Shown: piece after piece, positions 1 to 8,072 of the stretch
Layout: the number at the start of each line of letters is the position of its first letter
Position numbering within the stretch: position 1 is the stretch's first letter
Source: Burkholderiaceae bacterium
Lineage (GTDB): Bacteria; Pseudomonadota; Gammaproteobacteria; Burkholderiales; Burkholderiaceae_C
Length of the DNA: 64,000 bases
Reading direction: 5' to 3'
NCBI GenBank assembly: GCA_024235915.1
Contig: JACKLO010000011.1
Coordinates: forward strand, 1-64,000
Made by a program: the position numbers and the translations under genes
Notes under the pieces: model-generated
Told to the model about the DNA's origin: nothing
Database searches by the model: none
Seen by the model: the letters and a program-made list of their open reading frames with translations, nothing else

Positions 1-15
1 GGGCCAACCCGCCAC

Positions 16-120
16 CGCCTTGCCGCATCGGCGTTGGAGCGCGAGAGCAGCGACAGCCCACCGAAATGCGGGCGCCAGCCCCAGAGCGGCCTACGTCCGC
101 TCCGGGTCGAGTCCGGACGT
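16..120. repeat. Dispersed intergenic repeat, copy A
   Basis: This non-coding stretch lies upstream of the first gene. Two blocks, 16-39 and 93-108, recur in the same order and orientation at 53954-53977 and 54007-54022. The first pair differs at two positions and the second pair is identical; the spacer is 53 bp here and 29 bp there. The second block begins a small palindrome, ACGTCCG at 93-99 and CGGACGT at 114-120. The pattern looks like a mobile or amplified GC-rich intergenic repeat. Any function is unknown. Confidence 0.5.
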
Positions 121-143
121 GCCGCGCGTCAGATCCAGCTGAC

Positions 144-1745
144 ATGCATCACCCCGACAGCAGCCCCCGCCAGTCGATCTACTTCGACTACTGCGTGCGC
201 GCGCCTTCCCCGGCGGTGCCGACCGACGCCCCGGTACTGGTCGTCGGTGGCGGCCCCATCGGCTTGACCACGGCGCTGCTGCTGGCGCAGCAGGGCATAC
301 GCTGCCGTCTGCTGACGGCCGACCTGCAGGTCAGCGAAGGCAGCCGAGCCATCGTGTTCACACGGCGGTCAATGGAGATCCTGCAGCAGGCCGGTGTGTC
401 CGACACGGTGGTTGAACAGGGCCTGGCCTGGCGCTTCGGCAACTCGTTCTACCGCGGGCAACGCGTGTTCCGCATGGAAGCGCCGTTCCCGGACGAAGAC
501 CGCTTTGCGCCGATGACCAACCTGCAGCAGCAGGTGCTGGAGGAACTGTTGATCGCGCGCATCGCCGCCGAACCGCTGATCGAGCTGTGCTGGGGTCATA
601 AGCTGGTGGCGCTACACCGCAACGACGCGGGGGGTGTGGACGTCGAGATCGACACGCCCCATGGCCCCTACCGCCAGCCGGCCGCCTGGGTCGTCGCCGC
701 CGACGGCGCACGCTCCACGCTGCGCCAGCTCTGCGGTCTGAAGCTCGAAGGCGCGGCCTACGAAGGCCGCTTCGTCATCGCCGACATCCGCATCGACCTG
801 CCGCTGCCCACCGAACGCCTGGCCTTCTTCGACCCCGACTGGAACCGCGGGAACACCGTGCTGATGCACCGTGAGCCGCAAGGCATCTGGCGCATCGACT
901 ACCAACTGCCACCAGGCGAGGACCCGGCCGACGCGCTGCGGCCCGAAGCGCTGAAGGCGCGCATCGACGCGCAGCTGGCGATGATCGGGTACGCCGGCGT
1001 GCCCTGGGAGATGGACTGGAGCTCGGTGTATTCGGCCCGCGCACTCACGCTGCCCGACTATGTGCACCACCGCGTCTGCTTCGTCGGTGATGCGGCGCAC
1101 CTGCTGCCCATCTTCGGCGTGCGCGGCGCCAACACCGGCTTCCAGGACGCACAGAACCTGGCCTGGAAGCTGGGCATGGTCGTGCGCGGCCTGGCCGGGC
1201 CGGCACTGTTGGCCAGCTACAGCCATGAGCGTGTGGCCGCCGCGCGCGAGATCGTCGACGAAGCCGGCAAGAGCACGCGCTTCATGACGCCACCGACGCG
1301 CGGCTTCCGGCTGCTGCGCGACGCCGTGCTGTCGCTGAGCCTGACGCAGGACTTCGTGCGGCCGCTGTACCACTGGCGCACATCCCGCCCGCACGACTAC
1401 GGTGATTCGCCGTTGAACAGCGGCGCGGGCCCCGCTGGCGACCCGCTGCCCAACCTCAAGCTGGGCATTGGCCTCCATCTGCTGGACCACGTGGCCGCCG
1501 GGGCCGTGGTGCTGCTGACCACGGTGCAGCGCCCCGACCTGACGGCTGTCATGGACCGGTGGCAAGCCAAGGGGCTGCGCTGCGCAGTGCTGGCGTTGCC
1601 GGCGCTCGAACGTCTGGGGCTGGCGGATGGTCACGCCTGGCTGCTGCGGCCCGACCAGCATGTGGCGGCCCGGTGGACCTGGTTGGACGCCACCACGCTG
1701 GACGCCGCCATCGCCACGCTGTTGGGAGGACCCGCCGCATGCTGA
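144..1745 (+). CDS. FAD-dependent aromatic hydroxylase (MhpA/UbiH-like flavoprotein monooxygenase)
   Basis: This is a 533-residue class A flavoprotein hydroxylase, predicted to insert oxygen into an aromatic or phenolic substrate using NAD(P)H and FAD. The dinucleotide-binding GGGPIG lies at residues 35-40, a DG-type motif (AADGARS) near 185, and the ribose-binding GDAAH segment near 315, followed by GANTGFQDAQNLAWKL. The last 100 residues form the thioredoxin-like tail seen in MhpA-type enzymes. I chose the ATG at 144 because the frame upstream runs into repeat-like sequence and the FAD motif sits about 35 residues in. It leads an operon with a Rieske oxygenase, a GS-like ligase and a TRAP transporter, so its substrate is probably a ring already modified by those enzymes. 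The substrate cannot be read from the sequence. Confidence 0.85.
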   Translation: MHHPDSSPRQSIYFDYCVRAPSPAVPTDAPVLVVGGGPIGLTTALLLAQQGIRCRLLTADLQVSEGSRAIVFTRRSMEILQQAGVSDTVVEQGLAWRFGNSFYRGQRVFRMEAPFPDEDRFAPMTNLQQQVLEELLIARIAAEPLIELCWGHKLVALHRNDAGGVDVEIDTPHGPYRQPAAWVVAADGARSTLRQLCGLKLEGAAYEGRFVIADIRIDLPLPTERLAFFDPDWNRGNTVLMHREPQGIWRIDYQLPPGEDPADALRPEALKARIDAQLAMIGYAGVPWEMDWSSVYSARALTLPDYVHHRVCFVGDAAHLLPIFGVRGANTGFQDAQNLAWKLGMVVRGLAGPALLASYSHERVAAAREIVDEAGKSTRFMTPPTRGFRLLRDAVLSLSLTQDFVRPLYHWRTSRPHDYGDSPLNSGAGPAGDPLPNLKLGIGLHLLDHVAAGAVVLLTTVQRPDLTAVMDRWQAKGLRCAVLALPALERLGLADGHAWLLRPDQHVAARWTWLDATTLDAAIATLLGGPAAC

Positions 1746-1915
1746 CCCTGCCTGGCCTGGAGGCCACCTACGACCGCCTGGCCGAGGCCATCGACGCCGC
1801 CGGCGAGGCGCACAGCGAGAAGATGCTGGTCAAGCTGGTGCTGCTGCTGGCGCAGGACCTGGGCGATGCCGACCGCGTGGCGGCCCTGATAGCCACCGCC
1901 GGGGCCGACTTGTAG
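1739..1915 (+). CDS. DUF2783 small protein
   Basis: This 58-residue acidic helical protein overlaps the end of the flavin hydroxylase by 7 nt (ATGCTGA) and so is probably translationally coupled to it. The sequence LTLPGLEATYDRLAEAID, followed by a Leu-rich helix and a final ALIATAGADL, fits the DUF2783 family. From memory, that family recurs beside class A flavin hydroxylases and ring-cleavage genes. It has no metal or cofactor motif. A structural or chaperone partner of the hydroxylase is a reasonable guess, but no function is established. It is easy to miss because of its length. Confidence 0.7.
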   Translation: MLTLPGLEATYDRLAEAIDAAGEAHSEKMLVKLVLLLAQDLGDADRVAALIATAGADL

Positions 1916-1924
1916 AGTGCCCGC

Positions 1925-3289
1925 ATGAACGCCGAACAGAACGAGCGCATCACCCGCATCGGCCCCGGCACGCCCTGCGGCGCACTCATGCGCCACTACT
2001 GGCAGCCGGCGGCGCTGCTCGACGAGTTCGACCCGGCGCTGGACCCGCGCATGGCCGAGCGCCCGCTGAAGGCCGTGCGCCTGCTGGGCCAGGACTTCGT
2101 GCTGTTCCGGGATGCCGCGGGCCAGTGGGCGCTGCTGGACCGCGACTGCCCCCACCGCGGCGCCGACCTGGCCTTCGCCCGCCACGAGGGTGACGGCATC
2201 CGCTGCCCCTTCCACGGCTGGAAGTTCGCCGCCGACGGCCGCTGCCTGCAGACGCCGGCCGAACCCATGGGGTCTACCCTCTGCAACCGTGTGCGCCAGC
2301 GCAGCTACCCGGTGCAGGAACGTGCGGGCGTGCTGTTCGCCTGGCTGGGCCCGGAAGGCGGCACGCCGCCAGCCTTGCCAGATTTCCACTGCTTCAACGC
2401 GCCCGACAGCCATGTCTTCGCGTTCAAGGGCCTGTGGCAGTGCAACTGGCTGCAGGCCTTCGAGGTGGGCATCGACCCCAGCCACACCAGCTACCTGCAC
2501 CGCTTCGAGCAGGATGCCGGGCTCGACGACGCCTACGGCCGCCAGTTCCGCAACGCCAGCAGTGGCGACGTGGATGGCGAGCGCTGGCCGATGACGCGTG
2601 TGATGCGCGAGTTCGGCAGCCCGGAGATCCGCCACGAGGCCGTGGCGCCCGGGCTGACCAGGATCACCACGCTGCGCGCGATGAACGAACGGCTCACGCA
2701 TGTGCGCGTCACGCACGCGGCGTTTCCGTACACCTTCGTGATCCCGCTGTCGGAGACGATGACGATCACGCAGATGCACGTGCCGGTGGACGACACGCGC
2801 ACCTACTGGTACAGCTTCTTCACCAGCTTCGATGCGCCGGTGGACCGCGACACCATGCGCCGCCAGCGCCTGGCCCACATGACGCTGCCGGACTACATCC
2901 CGAAGCACGGCCGCCACGACGCCTGGTGCTTCGACCCCGCCGAACAGCGCAGCACCACCTTCCTGGGCATGGGCGAGGACGACATCAACCGCCATGACCA
3001 GTGGGCAGTGGAGAGCATGGGCGCCATCCAGGACCGCACGCGAGAGCACCTGGGCACCAGCGACAAGGTCATCATGGCCAACCGCCGTGAACTGCTGAAG
3101 GCCATCGACACGGTGGCCGCCGGCGGCGCGCCGCCGATGCCGCGGTTGCCCGAGGGCGCAGGCCCTGCCGGGCCCGACACGATCGACGGCATTGCCCCGG
3201 CGCAGGGATGGGAGGACTGGTGGCGCCGGCGTGTGCAGGCCCGCGCGGCGGGCACGCCCTGGCTGACCGAGAAAGCCACCTCGGCGTGA
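1925..3289 (+). CDS. Rieske non-heme iron oxygenase, large subunit (phthalate-dioxygenase-like)
   Basis: This 454-residue alpha-type oxygenase is of the single-subunit phthalate 4,5-dioxygenase class. The Rieske 2Fe-2S ligands are visible as C75-P-H77 and C94-P-F-H97. The bridging D184 and iron ligands H187 and H192 follow in EVGIDPSHTSYLH, and GEDDINRHDQW near residue 355 probably carries the third, carboxylate ligand. It would catalyse hydroxylation, dihydroxylation or O/N-dealkylation using electrons from a ferredoxin, and one is encoded 1.4 kb downstream. It starts 9 nt after the DUF2783 gene and its stop overlaps the next gene's GTG start, so it sits inside a coupled operon. No small (beta) subunit and no dedicated reductase gene is present in the window. 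Confidence 0.9.
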   Translation: MNAEQNERITRIGPGTPCGALMRHYWQPAALLDEFDPALDPRMAERPLKAVRLLGQDFVLFRDAAGQWALLDRDCPHRGADLAFARHEGDGIRCPFHGWKFAADGRCLQTPAEPMGSTLCNRVRQRSYPVQERAGVLFAWLGPEGGTPPALPDFHCFNAPDSHVFAFKGLWQCNWLQAFEVGIDPSHTSYLHRFEQDAGLDDAYGRQFRNASSGDVDGERWPMTRVMREFGSPEIRHEAVAPGLTRITTLRAMNERLTHVRVTHAAFPYTFVIPLSETMTITQMHVPVDDTRTYWYSFFTSFDAPVDRDTMRRQRLAHMTLPDYIPKHGRHDAWCFDPAEQRSTTFLGMGEDDINRHDQWAVESMGAIQDRTREHLGTSDKVIMANRRELLKAIDTVAAGGAPPMPRLPEGAGPAGPDTIDGIAPAQGWEDWWRRRVQARAAGTPWLTEKATSA

Positions 3290-4728
3290 AGTCCCTGGCC
3301 GAACGCTGCGGCCTGCACGATGCCGCGCGTGCCGTGGCATGCGAGGCCCTGCGCGCCCGCGTGCGCGAGGCCGACGTGCGACAGGTGCGGGTGGCCTGGG
3401 GCGACCTGCACGGCTGGCTGCGCGGCAAGACGCTGATGCCGAAGGCGCTGGACGCAGCGCTGATGGACGGCGTGGGCCTCGTGGGCACGCTGCTGCTGAA
3501 GGACACGGCGGACCGCACCGCATTCAAGGTGTTCGAGCCTGTGGGTTCGCGGGACAGTGCGCCCGCGGGCTTTGCCGGTGCCGCCAACCTCTGGCTGCTG
3601 CCCGACCCGGCCAGCTTCACGCTGCTGCCCTGGGCGCCTGGCACGGCCTGGCTGCTGGGCCAGCCCTGGTTCGCGGACGGCACGCCGGTGCAGCAGGATC
3701 CCCGGCGGGTGCTGCAAAGGGCGGTGGCGCGGCTGGCCGCGGCCGGGTATCGGCTGCGCTGTGGGCTGGAGGTCGAGTTCCACGTCTACCGCATCGTCGA
3801 CGCCCGGCTCGATCCGGCGGCCAGCACCTGGCCACCCGAGCCGCCGGCGGTCGAACTGATCCACCCAGGCTGGCAGTTGCTGAGCGAAGCCCATGCCGAC
3901 CGTGTGGCGCCGGTGTTCGACATCGTGCGCGACACCGCGCTGGGCCTGGGCCTGCCGCTGCGCTCGCTGGAAATCGAGCTCGGCCCCAGCCAGGTCGAGG
4001 CCGTGTTCGACGCCATGGACGCGATGGATGCCGCCGATGCCATGCTGCGCTTTCGCAATGGCGTGCAGCAGGCACTGCGGCGGGCGGGCTACCACGCCAG
4101 CTTCGTCTGCCGGCCGCCGTTTGCCAACATCATGTCCAGCGGCTGGCATCTGCACCATTCGCTCGTGGACGCCGAAGGTCGCAACGCTTTCGCCGATGCC
4201 AGCGAACCGCTTTCCGCCACCGGCCGCCACTGGCTGGCCGGCCTGCTGGTGCATGCCACGGCGGCCACGGTCTTCGGCACGTCCACCACCAACGGTTTCG
4301 GCCGCTTCCGGCCGAACGCGCTGGCGCCGATGCAAGTGGCCTGGGGGCGCGACAACCGCGGCGCCATGCTGCGGCTCGTCGGCAGGCCCGGCGACGCCGC
4401 CACGCGGATCGAGAACCGCATCGGCGAGCCCGCAGCCAACCCCTATGCCTACATCGCGGCGCAGATCCACGCAGGGCTCAATGGCGTGGCGCGCGGCCTG
4501 GAGCCGCCGCCACCCACCGAGGCGCCCTATGCCGAGGGCGGCGCGCCGCTGCCCACCCGGCTGGGCGACGCACTGGATGCGTTGGCCGCCGACACCGCGC
4601 TGTGCGACGCCATGGGCCGCGCCTTCGTCGACACCTTCGTGGCCGTCAAGCGCCAGGAGCAGGCGCGCTTCGATGCCGCCGAGGACAAGGCTGAGTTCGA
4701 CCGCCGCGAGTACTTCAGTCGTTTCTAG
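3286..4728 (+). CDS. Glutamine-synthetase-like amide ligase (gamma-glutamyl-amine synthetase type)
   Basis: This 480-residue protein belongs to the glutamine synthetase superfamily. It starts at a GTG overlapping the Rieske stop codon (GTGA), which implies translational coupling. The beta-grasp segment VRVAWGDLHGWLRGKTL is near residue 30. The catalytic barrel shows EVEFHVYR, EIELGPSQVE, and the phosphate/substrate region NGFGRFRPNA followed by WGRDNRGAMLRL. The length and the WGDLHG N-terminus are closer to PuuA, IpuC or gamma-glutamylmethylamide synthetases than to GlnA. The family couples ATP hydrolysis to glutamylation of an amine. Beside a Rieske oxygenase this recalls TdnQ-type aniline systems, where the amine is glutamylated before oxidation. 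The substrate here is inferred only. Confidence 0.85.
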   Translation: MKSLAERCGLHDAARAVACEALRARVREADVRQVRVAWGDLHGWLRGKTLMPKALDAALMDGVGLVGTLLLKDTADRTAFKVFEPVGSRDSAPAGFAGAANLWLLPDPASFTLLPWAPGTAWLLGQPWFADGTPVQQDPRRVLQRAVARLAAAGYRLRCGLEVEFHVYRIVDARLDPAASTWPPEPPAVELIHPGWQLLSEAHADRVAPVFDIVRDTALGLGLPLRSLEIELGPSQVEAVFDAMDAMDAADAMLRFRNGVQQALRRAGYHASFVCRPPFANIMSSGWHLHHSLVDAEGRNAFADASEPLSATGRHWLAGLLVHATAATVFGTSTTNGFGRFRPNALAPMQVAWGRDNRGAMLRLVGRPGDAATRIENRIGEPAANPYAYIAAQIHAGLNGVARGLEPPPPTEAPYAEGGAPLPTRLGDALDALAADTALCDAMGRAFVDTFVAVKRQEQARFDAAEDKAEFDRREYFSRF

Positions 4729-4737
4729 ACAGTTTCC

Positions 4738-5058
4738 ATGCAGATCACCCTGATTGCCGATGACGGCACGCGCCACGTGCTGGACGCCAGCCCGGGCCAG
4801 AGCCTGATGCGGGCCGCCACCCAGGCCGGCGTCGAGGACATCGCCGCCGACTGCGGCGGCTGCCTGAGCTGTGCCACCTGCCACGTCTATGTCGACGCGG
4901 CCTGGTTCGATCGCCTGCCGCCGGTCTCGGCCGACGAGGCGTCGATGCTGGAGATGACGGCCGCCGAACGTCGGCCTGAAAGCCGGCTGAGTTGCGAGAT
5001 CACGCTGACCGAGGCGCTCGACGGCCTGGTCGTGCACCTGCCGGAGACCCAGTACTGA
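4738..5058 (+). CDS. 2Fe-2S ferredoxin (adrenodoxin/plant type)
   Basis: This 106-residue electron carrier has cluster ligands C39, C45, C48 and C86 in the C-x5-C-x2-C...C pattern, with an extra C42 inside the loop (CGGCLSCATC). The region after the cluster, HVYVDAAWFDRL and DEASMLEM, is characteristic of adrenodoxin-like ferredoxins serving oxygenases. It is the likely electron donor for the Rieske oxygenase in the same operon. Its stop codon shares a base with the next start (TGATG), which links its translation to the transporter genes. The reductase that feeds it must be encoded elsewhere. Confidence 0.9.
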   Translation: MQITLIADDGTRHVLDASPGQSLMRAATQAGVEDIAADCGGCLSCATCHVYVDAAWFDRLPPVSADEASMLEMTAAERRPESRLSCEITLTEALDGLVVHLPETQY

Positions 5059-5546
5059 TGCGCGCGCTCGAGTTCCTGGCCAAGGCCTGCGCGCTGCTGG
5101 CTGGCCTGCTGCTGACCACCGTCACCCTGATGACCTGCGCGAGCCTCATCGGCCGCAACACCACGGGCTGGACGCTCATCGGCGACTTCGAGCTCACCGG
5201 CGTGGCCGCGGGCGCGGCCATTGCGTTGTTCCTGCCGCTGGGCCAGCTGAAGCGCGCCAACATCATCGTGGACTTCTTCACCCAGCGCGCCACGGCGACG
5301 ACGCGCGAGACGCTGGACCGCTTCGGCGCAGCGCTGCTGGCCGCCGCGATGGCGCTGCTGACCTGGCGCAGTGCGGTCGGCGGTTTGTCGGCCTGGGAGA
5401 CGAAGGCGGAGACCATGATGCTGGGCTTTCCGGAGTGGCCGGTGTACGCCGCCATCGTGCCGGCGCTGGCGCTGACCGGCGTGATCGCCGCCGTGCAGGC
5501 CATGCGTGGCTTCGGTGTCACCGGTAATGCGGAGGGCAGGGCATGA
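5058..5546 (+). CDS. TRAP transporter small membrane subunit (DctQ-like)
   Basis: This 162-residue inner-membrane protein has four predicted hydrophobic segments, near residues 8-30, 45-65, 88-105 and 128-150. It matches the DctQ family, which is the non-catalytic small permease subunit of TRAP carriers. I chose the ATG at 5058 because it overlaps the ferredoxin stop and begins directly with a membrane helix. Its own stop overlaps the DctM start (ATGA). Together with DctM and DctP it imports an organic acid or similar anion with Na+ or H+, presumably the substrate of the catabolic enzymes upstream. Confidence 0.85.
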   Translation: MRALEFLAKACALLAGLLLTTVTLMTCASLIGRNTTGWTLIGDFELTGVAAGAAIALFLPLGQLKRANIIVDFFTQRATATTRETLDRFGAALLAAAMALLTWRSAVGGLSAWETKAETMMLGFPEWPVYAAIVPALALTGVIAAVQAMRGFGVTGNAEGRA

Positions 5547-6865
5547 CGCCGTTGATGCAGGCGGGCTTGCTGTTCGCGCTGATGCTGGCGCTGATGGCCG
5601 TGCGGGTGCCGATCGCGATCGCCATGTTCATCGCCGGCGCCGTGGGCTACGTCGAGCAAGCCGGCTGGGGCCCGCTGGCGGCGTTTCTCAACACCCAGAC
5701 CTTTGCCCGCTTCGCCAGCTACGACCTCAGCGTGATCCCGCTGTTCATCCTGATGGGCAACTTTGCCACCCAGGGCGGTCTGTCGCGGGCGTTGTTCGAG
5801 GTGGCGGCCGCATTGATGGCACGTGCCCGCGGCGGCCTGGCGATGGCGGCGGTGGTGGCCAGCGCCGCGTTTGGCGCCATCTGTGGCTCGTCCATTGCCA
5901 CCGCCGCCACCATCACCCAGGTGGCGCTGCCGGAGATGCAGCGTCACGGCTATTCCGGGCGGCTGTCCACCGGTACGCTGGCCGCGGGCGGCACGCTGGG
6001 GATCCTGATCCCGCCGTCGGTGCCGCTGGTGATCTACGCCATCCTCACCGAGCAGAACATTGCCAAGCTGTTCGCTGCCGCGATGATTCCGGGCCTGATC
6101 GCGATGCTGGGCTACATGGTGGCGATCGCGCTCTACGTACGCTGGGTGCCCGGCCACGCGCCGGAACACGACGACGGCGAGATGCCGCGGCTGACGGCGC
6201 GCGCGCTGTGGGGTGTGGGCCCGATTGCAGCGATCTTCCTGCTCGTGTTCGGCGGCATCTACGGCGGTTGGTTCACGCCGACCGAAGGGGCCGCGGTGGG
6301 GGCGGCGGCGACGTTCATCGCGGCACTGGCGCGGCGCGAGCTGACCTGGGCCAAGCTGGGCCAGTGCTTCTACGCCACCGCCAGTGCCTCGGCGATGATC
6401 TTCCTGATCTTCCTGGGCGCCGACCTGATGAACGCTGCGCTGGCACTGACCCAGGTGCCCCATCAGCTGGCGGAGCTGGTGGCCGGCTGGGGCCTGTCGC
6501 CCTGGGCGGTGGTCGGCGCCATCCTGCTGTTCTACGTGGTCAGCGGCGCCGTGATGGACGAACTGTCGGTGATCCTGCTGACCATCCCGATCTTCTTTCC
6601 GATGGTGATGGCGCTGGACTTCGGCATGCCGCCAGAAAGCGTGGCCATCTGGTTCGGCATCATGGTGCTGATGACGGTGGGGTTCGGCCTGCTGACGCCG
6701 CCGGTGGGCCTGAACGTCTACGTCGTCAACGGCATGGCCCCGGGCGTGCCCATCGCCGAGAGCTACCGCGGGGTGGTTCCCTTCCTCGCCAGCGACGTCT
6801 TGCGCACCTTGCTGCTGTTCTTCATGCCGCCGCTGTCGCTGTGGCTGGTGCAGTACGTGGCCTGA
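5543..6865 (+). CDS. TRAP transporter large permease subunit (DctM-like)
   Basis: This 440-residue, highly hydrophobic protein has about twelve membrane segments. It shows the DctM hallmarks MGNFATQGGLSRALFE, the GSSIATAATITQVALPEM loop, GILIPPSVPLVIYAI, and the second repeat with VVSGAVMDELSVILLTIPIFFP and LTPPVGLNVYVVNG. It is the ion-coupled translocation subunit of the TRAP system. It begins inside the DctQ stop codon, so the two are translated together. The 111 bp downstream, before the binding-protein gene, contain a good Shine-Dalgarno but no clear terminator, so all three subunits could be on one transcript. Confidence 0.93.
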   Translation: MTPLMQAGLLFALMLALMAVRVPIAIAMFIAGAVGYVEQAGWGPLAAFLNTQTFARFASYDLSVIPLFILMGNFATQGGLSRALFEVAAALMARARGGLAMAAVVASAAFGAICGSSIATAATITQVALPEMQRHGYSGRLSTGTLAAGGTLGILIPPSVPLVIYAILTEQNIAKLFAAAMIPGLIAMLGYMVAIALYVRWVPGHAPEHDDGEMPRLTARALWGVGPIAAIFLLVFGGIYGGWFTPTEGAAVGAAATFIAALARRELTWAKLGQCFYATASASAMIFLIFLGADLMNAALALTQVPHQLAELVAGWGLSPWAVVGAILLFYVVSGAVMDELSVILLTIPIFFPMVMALDFGMPPESVAIWFGIMVLMTVGFGLLTPPVGLNVYVVNGMAPGVPIAESYRGVVPFLASDVLRTLLLFFMPPLSLWLVQYVA

Positions 6866-6976
6866 CCCCGGACCTGGCTCGCGCGGCGGGCGTAGGAACC
6901 CCGATAGGGAAAACCGCGTCGCCAGCCAGCGTACGGGCCGGTACCTTGCGGGGCATTCGAAACAGGAGGATCCCTC

Positions 6977-8011
6977 ATGAAACGCCGCACCTTCGTCACG
7001 GGCGCCGCTGCCGCAGCCAGCCTGGGCACGCCATTGGCCGCACTGGCCCAGCAGACCGTGACGCTGAAGTTCCACACCTTCATGGCGCCGCTGTCCAACG
7101 TCTGGCTGCTGATGCACAAGCCCTGGATGGAGAAGGTCGAGAAGGAGTCCGGCGGGCGCATCAAGTTCGAGGGCTACCCGGCCATGCAGCTCGGCGGCAC
7201 GCCGGCGCAGCTGTACGACCAGGCGCGTGACGGCGTCGTCGACATCGTGTGGACGCTGCCCGGCACCACGGCCGGGCGGTTCCCGCGCATCGAGGCCTTC
7301 GAGCTGCCTTTCATGATGAACAACGCCGAGGCCACGTCCAAGGCGCTCTGGGAGTACTACCAGACCGAGTGCCCCGACGAGTTCAAGGAAACCCATGTGC
7401 TGGCCCTGCAGGTGCACGGGCCGGGCATGTTCCACAGCGCCAAGAAGCTGATCAAGACGCCAGCCGACCTGCGCGGCATGAAGGTGCGCGGCCCCACGCG
7501 GCAGGTGACGAAGATGCTGGCCAGCGTGGGTGCCACGCCGGTGGGCATGCCGCTGCCGGGCATCCCTGACGCGTTGAGCAAGGGCACCATCGACGCCTGC
7601 GTGATCCCGTGGGAGGTGGTGCCGGCGGTCAAGGTGCACGAACTCACCAAGTTCCACACCGAGTTCGACAACTCCGGCCCGGCGCTCTACACGACCACCT
7701 TCGTGATGGCGATGAACCAGGCGAAGTACGACGGCCTGGCGCCCGACCTGAAGAAGGTGATCGACGCCAACGCCGGGCTGGCCACGTCGGCCTGGCTGGG
7801 CAAGACGCAGCAGGGCAATGACCCGCTCGGCCGCAAGGCCGCGGAGGACCACGGCAACACCATCTACAAGGTGCCGGCCGATGTGCGCGAACAGTTCATC
7901 AAGCTGTCCTCGCCGATCGACGACCTCTGGGTCAAGGACATGGACGGCCGGGGGTTCGATGGCAAGAAGCTGCTGGCGCGGGCGAAGGAGCTCATTGCCA
8001 AGCACGCCTGA
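6977..8011 (+). CDS. TRAP transporter solute-binding protein (DctP-like)
   Basis: This 344-residue periplasmic binding protein follows a strong ribosome site (AGGAGGA). Its N-terminus KRRTFVTGAAAAA with a hydrophobic run and ALAQ cleavage region resembles a Tat or Sec signal peptide. The mature protein has the DctP architecture: LKFHTFMAPLSNVW at the start, the interdomain KVRGPTRQVTKMLASVGATPVGMPLPGIPDALSKGTIDA region with the ligand-contacting Arg, and a C-terminal long helix. It delivers substrate to DctQM. The gene lies last in the operon and is followed by the terminator at 8037. Confidence 0.9.
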   Translation: MKRRTFVTGAAAAASLGTPLAALAQQTVTLKFHTFMAPLSNVWLLMHKPWMEKVEKESGGRIKFEGYPAMQLGGTPAQLYDQARDGVVDIVWTLPGTTAGRFPRIEAFELPFMMNNAEATSKALWEYYQTECPDEFKETHVLALQVHGPGMFHSAKKLIKTPADLRGMKVRGPTRQVTKMLASVGATPVGMPLPGIPDALSKGTIDACVIPWEVVPAVKVHELTKFHTEFDNSGPALYTTTFVMAMNQAKYDGLAPDLKKVIDANAGLATSAWLGKTQQGNDPLGRKAAEDHGNTIYKVPADVREQFIKLSSPIDDLWVKDMDGRGFDGKKLLARAKELIAKHA

Positions 8012-8036
8012 CCTGACGGGGAATCACTTCAACGAC

Positions 8037-8061
8037 GGGCCGCGGTTGCGGCCCCTTTTTT
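8037..8061 (+). terminator. Rho-independent terminator after the TRAP operon
   Basis: A perfect 7-bp stem, GGGCCGC (8037-8043) and GCGGCCC (8048-8054), encloses a GGTT loop and is followed by C and six T residues (8056-8061). It lies 25 bp past the binding-protein stop and 11 bp before the protease start. It is the only stem with a proper T tract that I found in the window. Confidence 0.85.
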
Positions 8062-8072
8062 GTGGAGCGTGG

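Noticed and set aside
612..5037. Long minus-strand frames (349, 630 and 714 codons) opposite the oxygenase operon
   Set aside because: They mirror the codon pattern of the true genes and show no domain. Third-position GC bias favours the plus strand.
6866..6976. Terminator or separate promoter between the TRAP permease and binding-protein genes
   Set aside because: Only a weak GTAC-flanked palindrome and the ribosome site are visible, so cotranscription remains the simplest reading.
5000..8005. Minus-strand open frame of about 1000 codons opposite the TRAP genes
   Set aside because: It is antisense to three overlapping genes with clear family matches. Its His/Arg/Gln-rich composition is typical of a GC-rich shadow frame.
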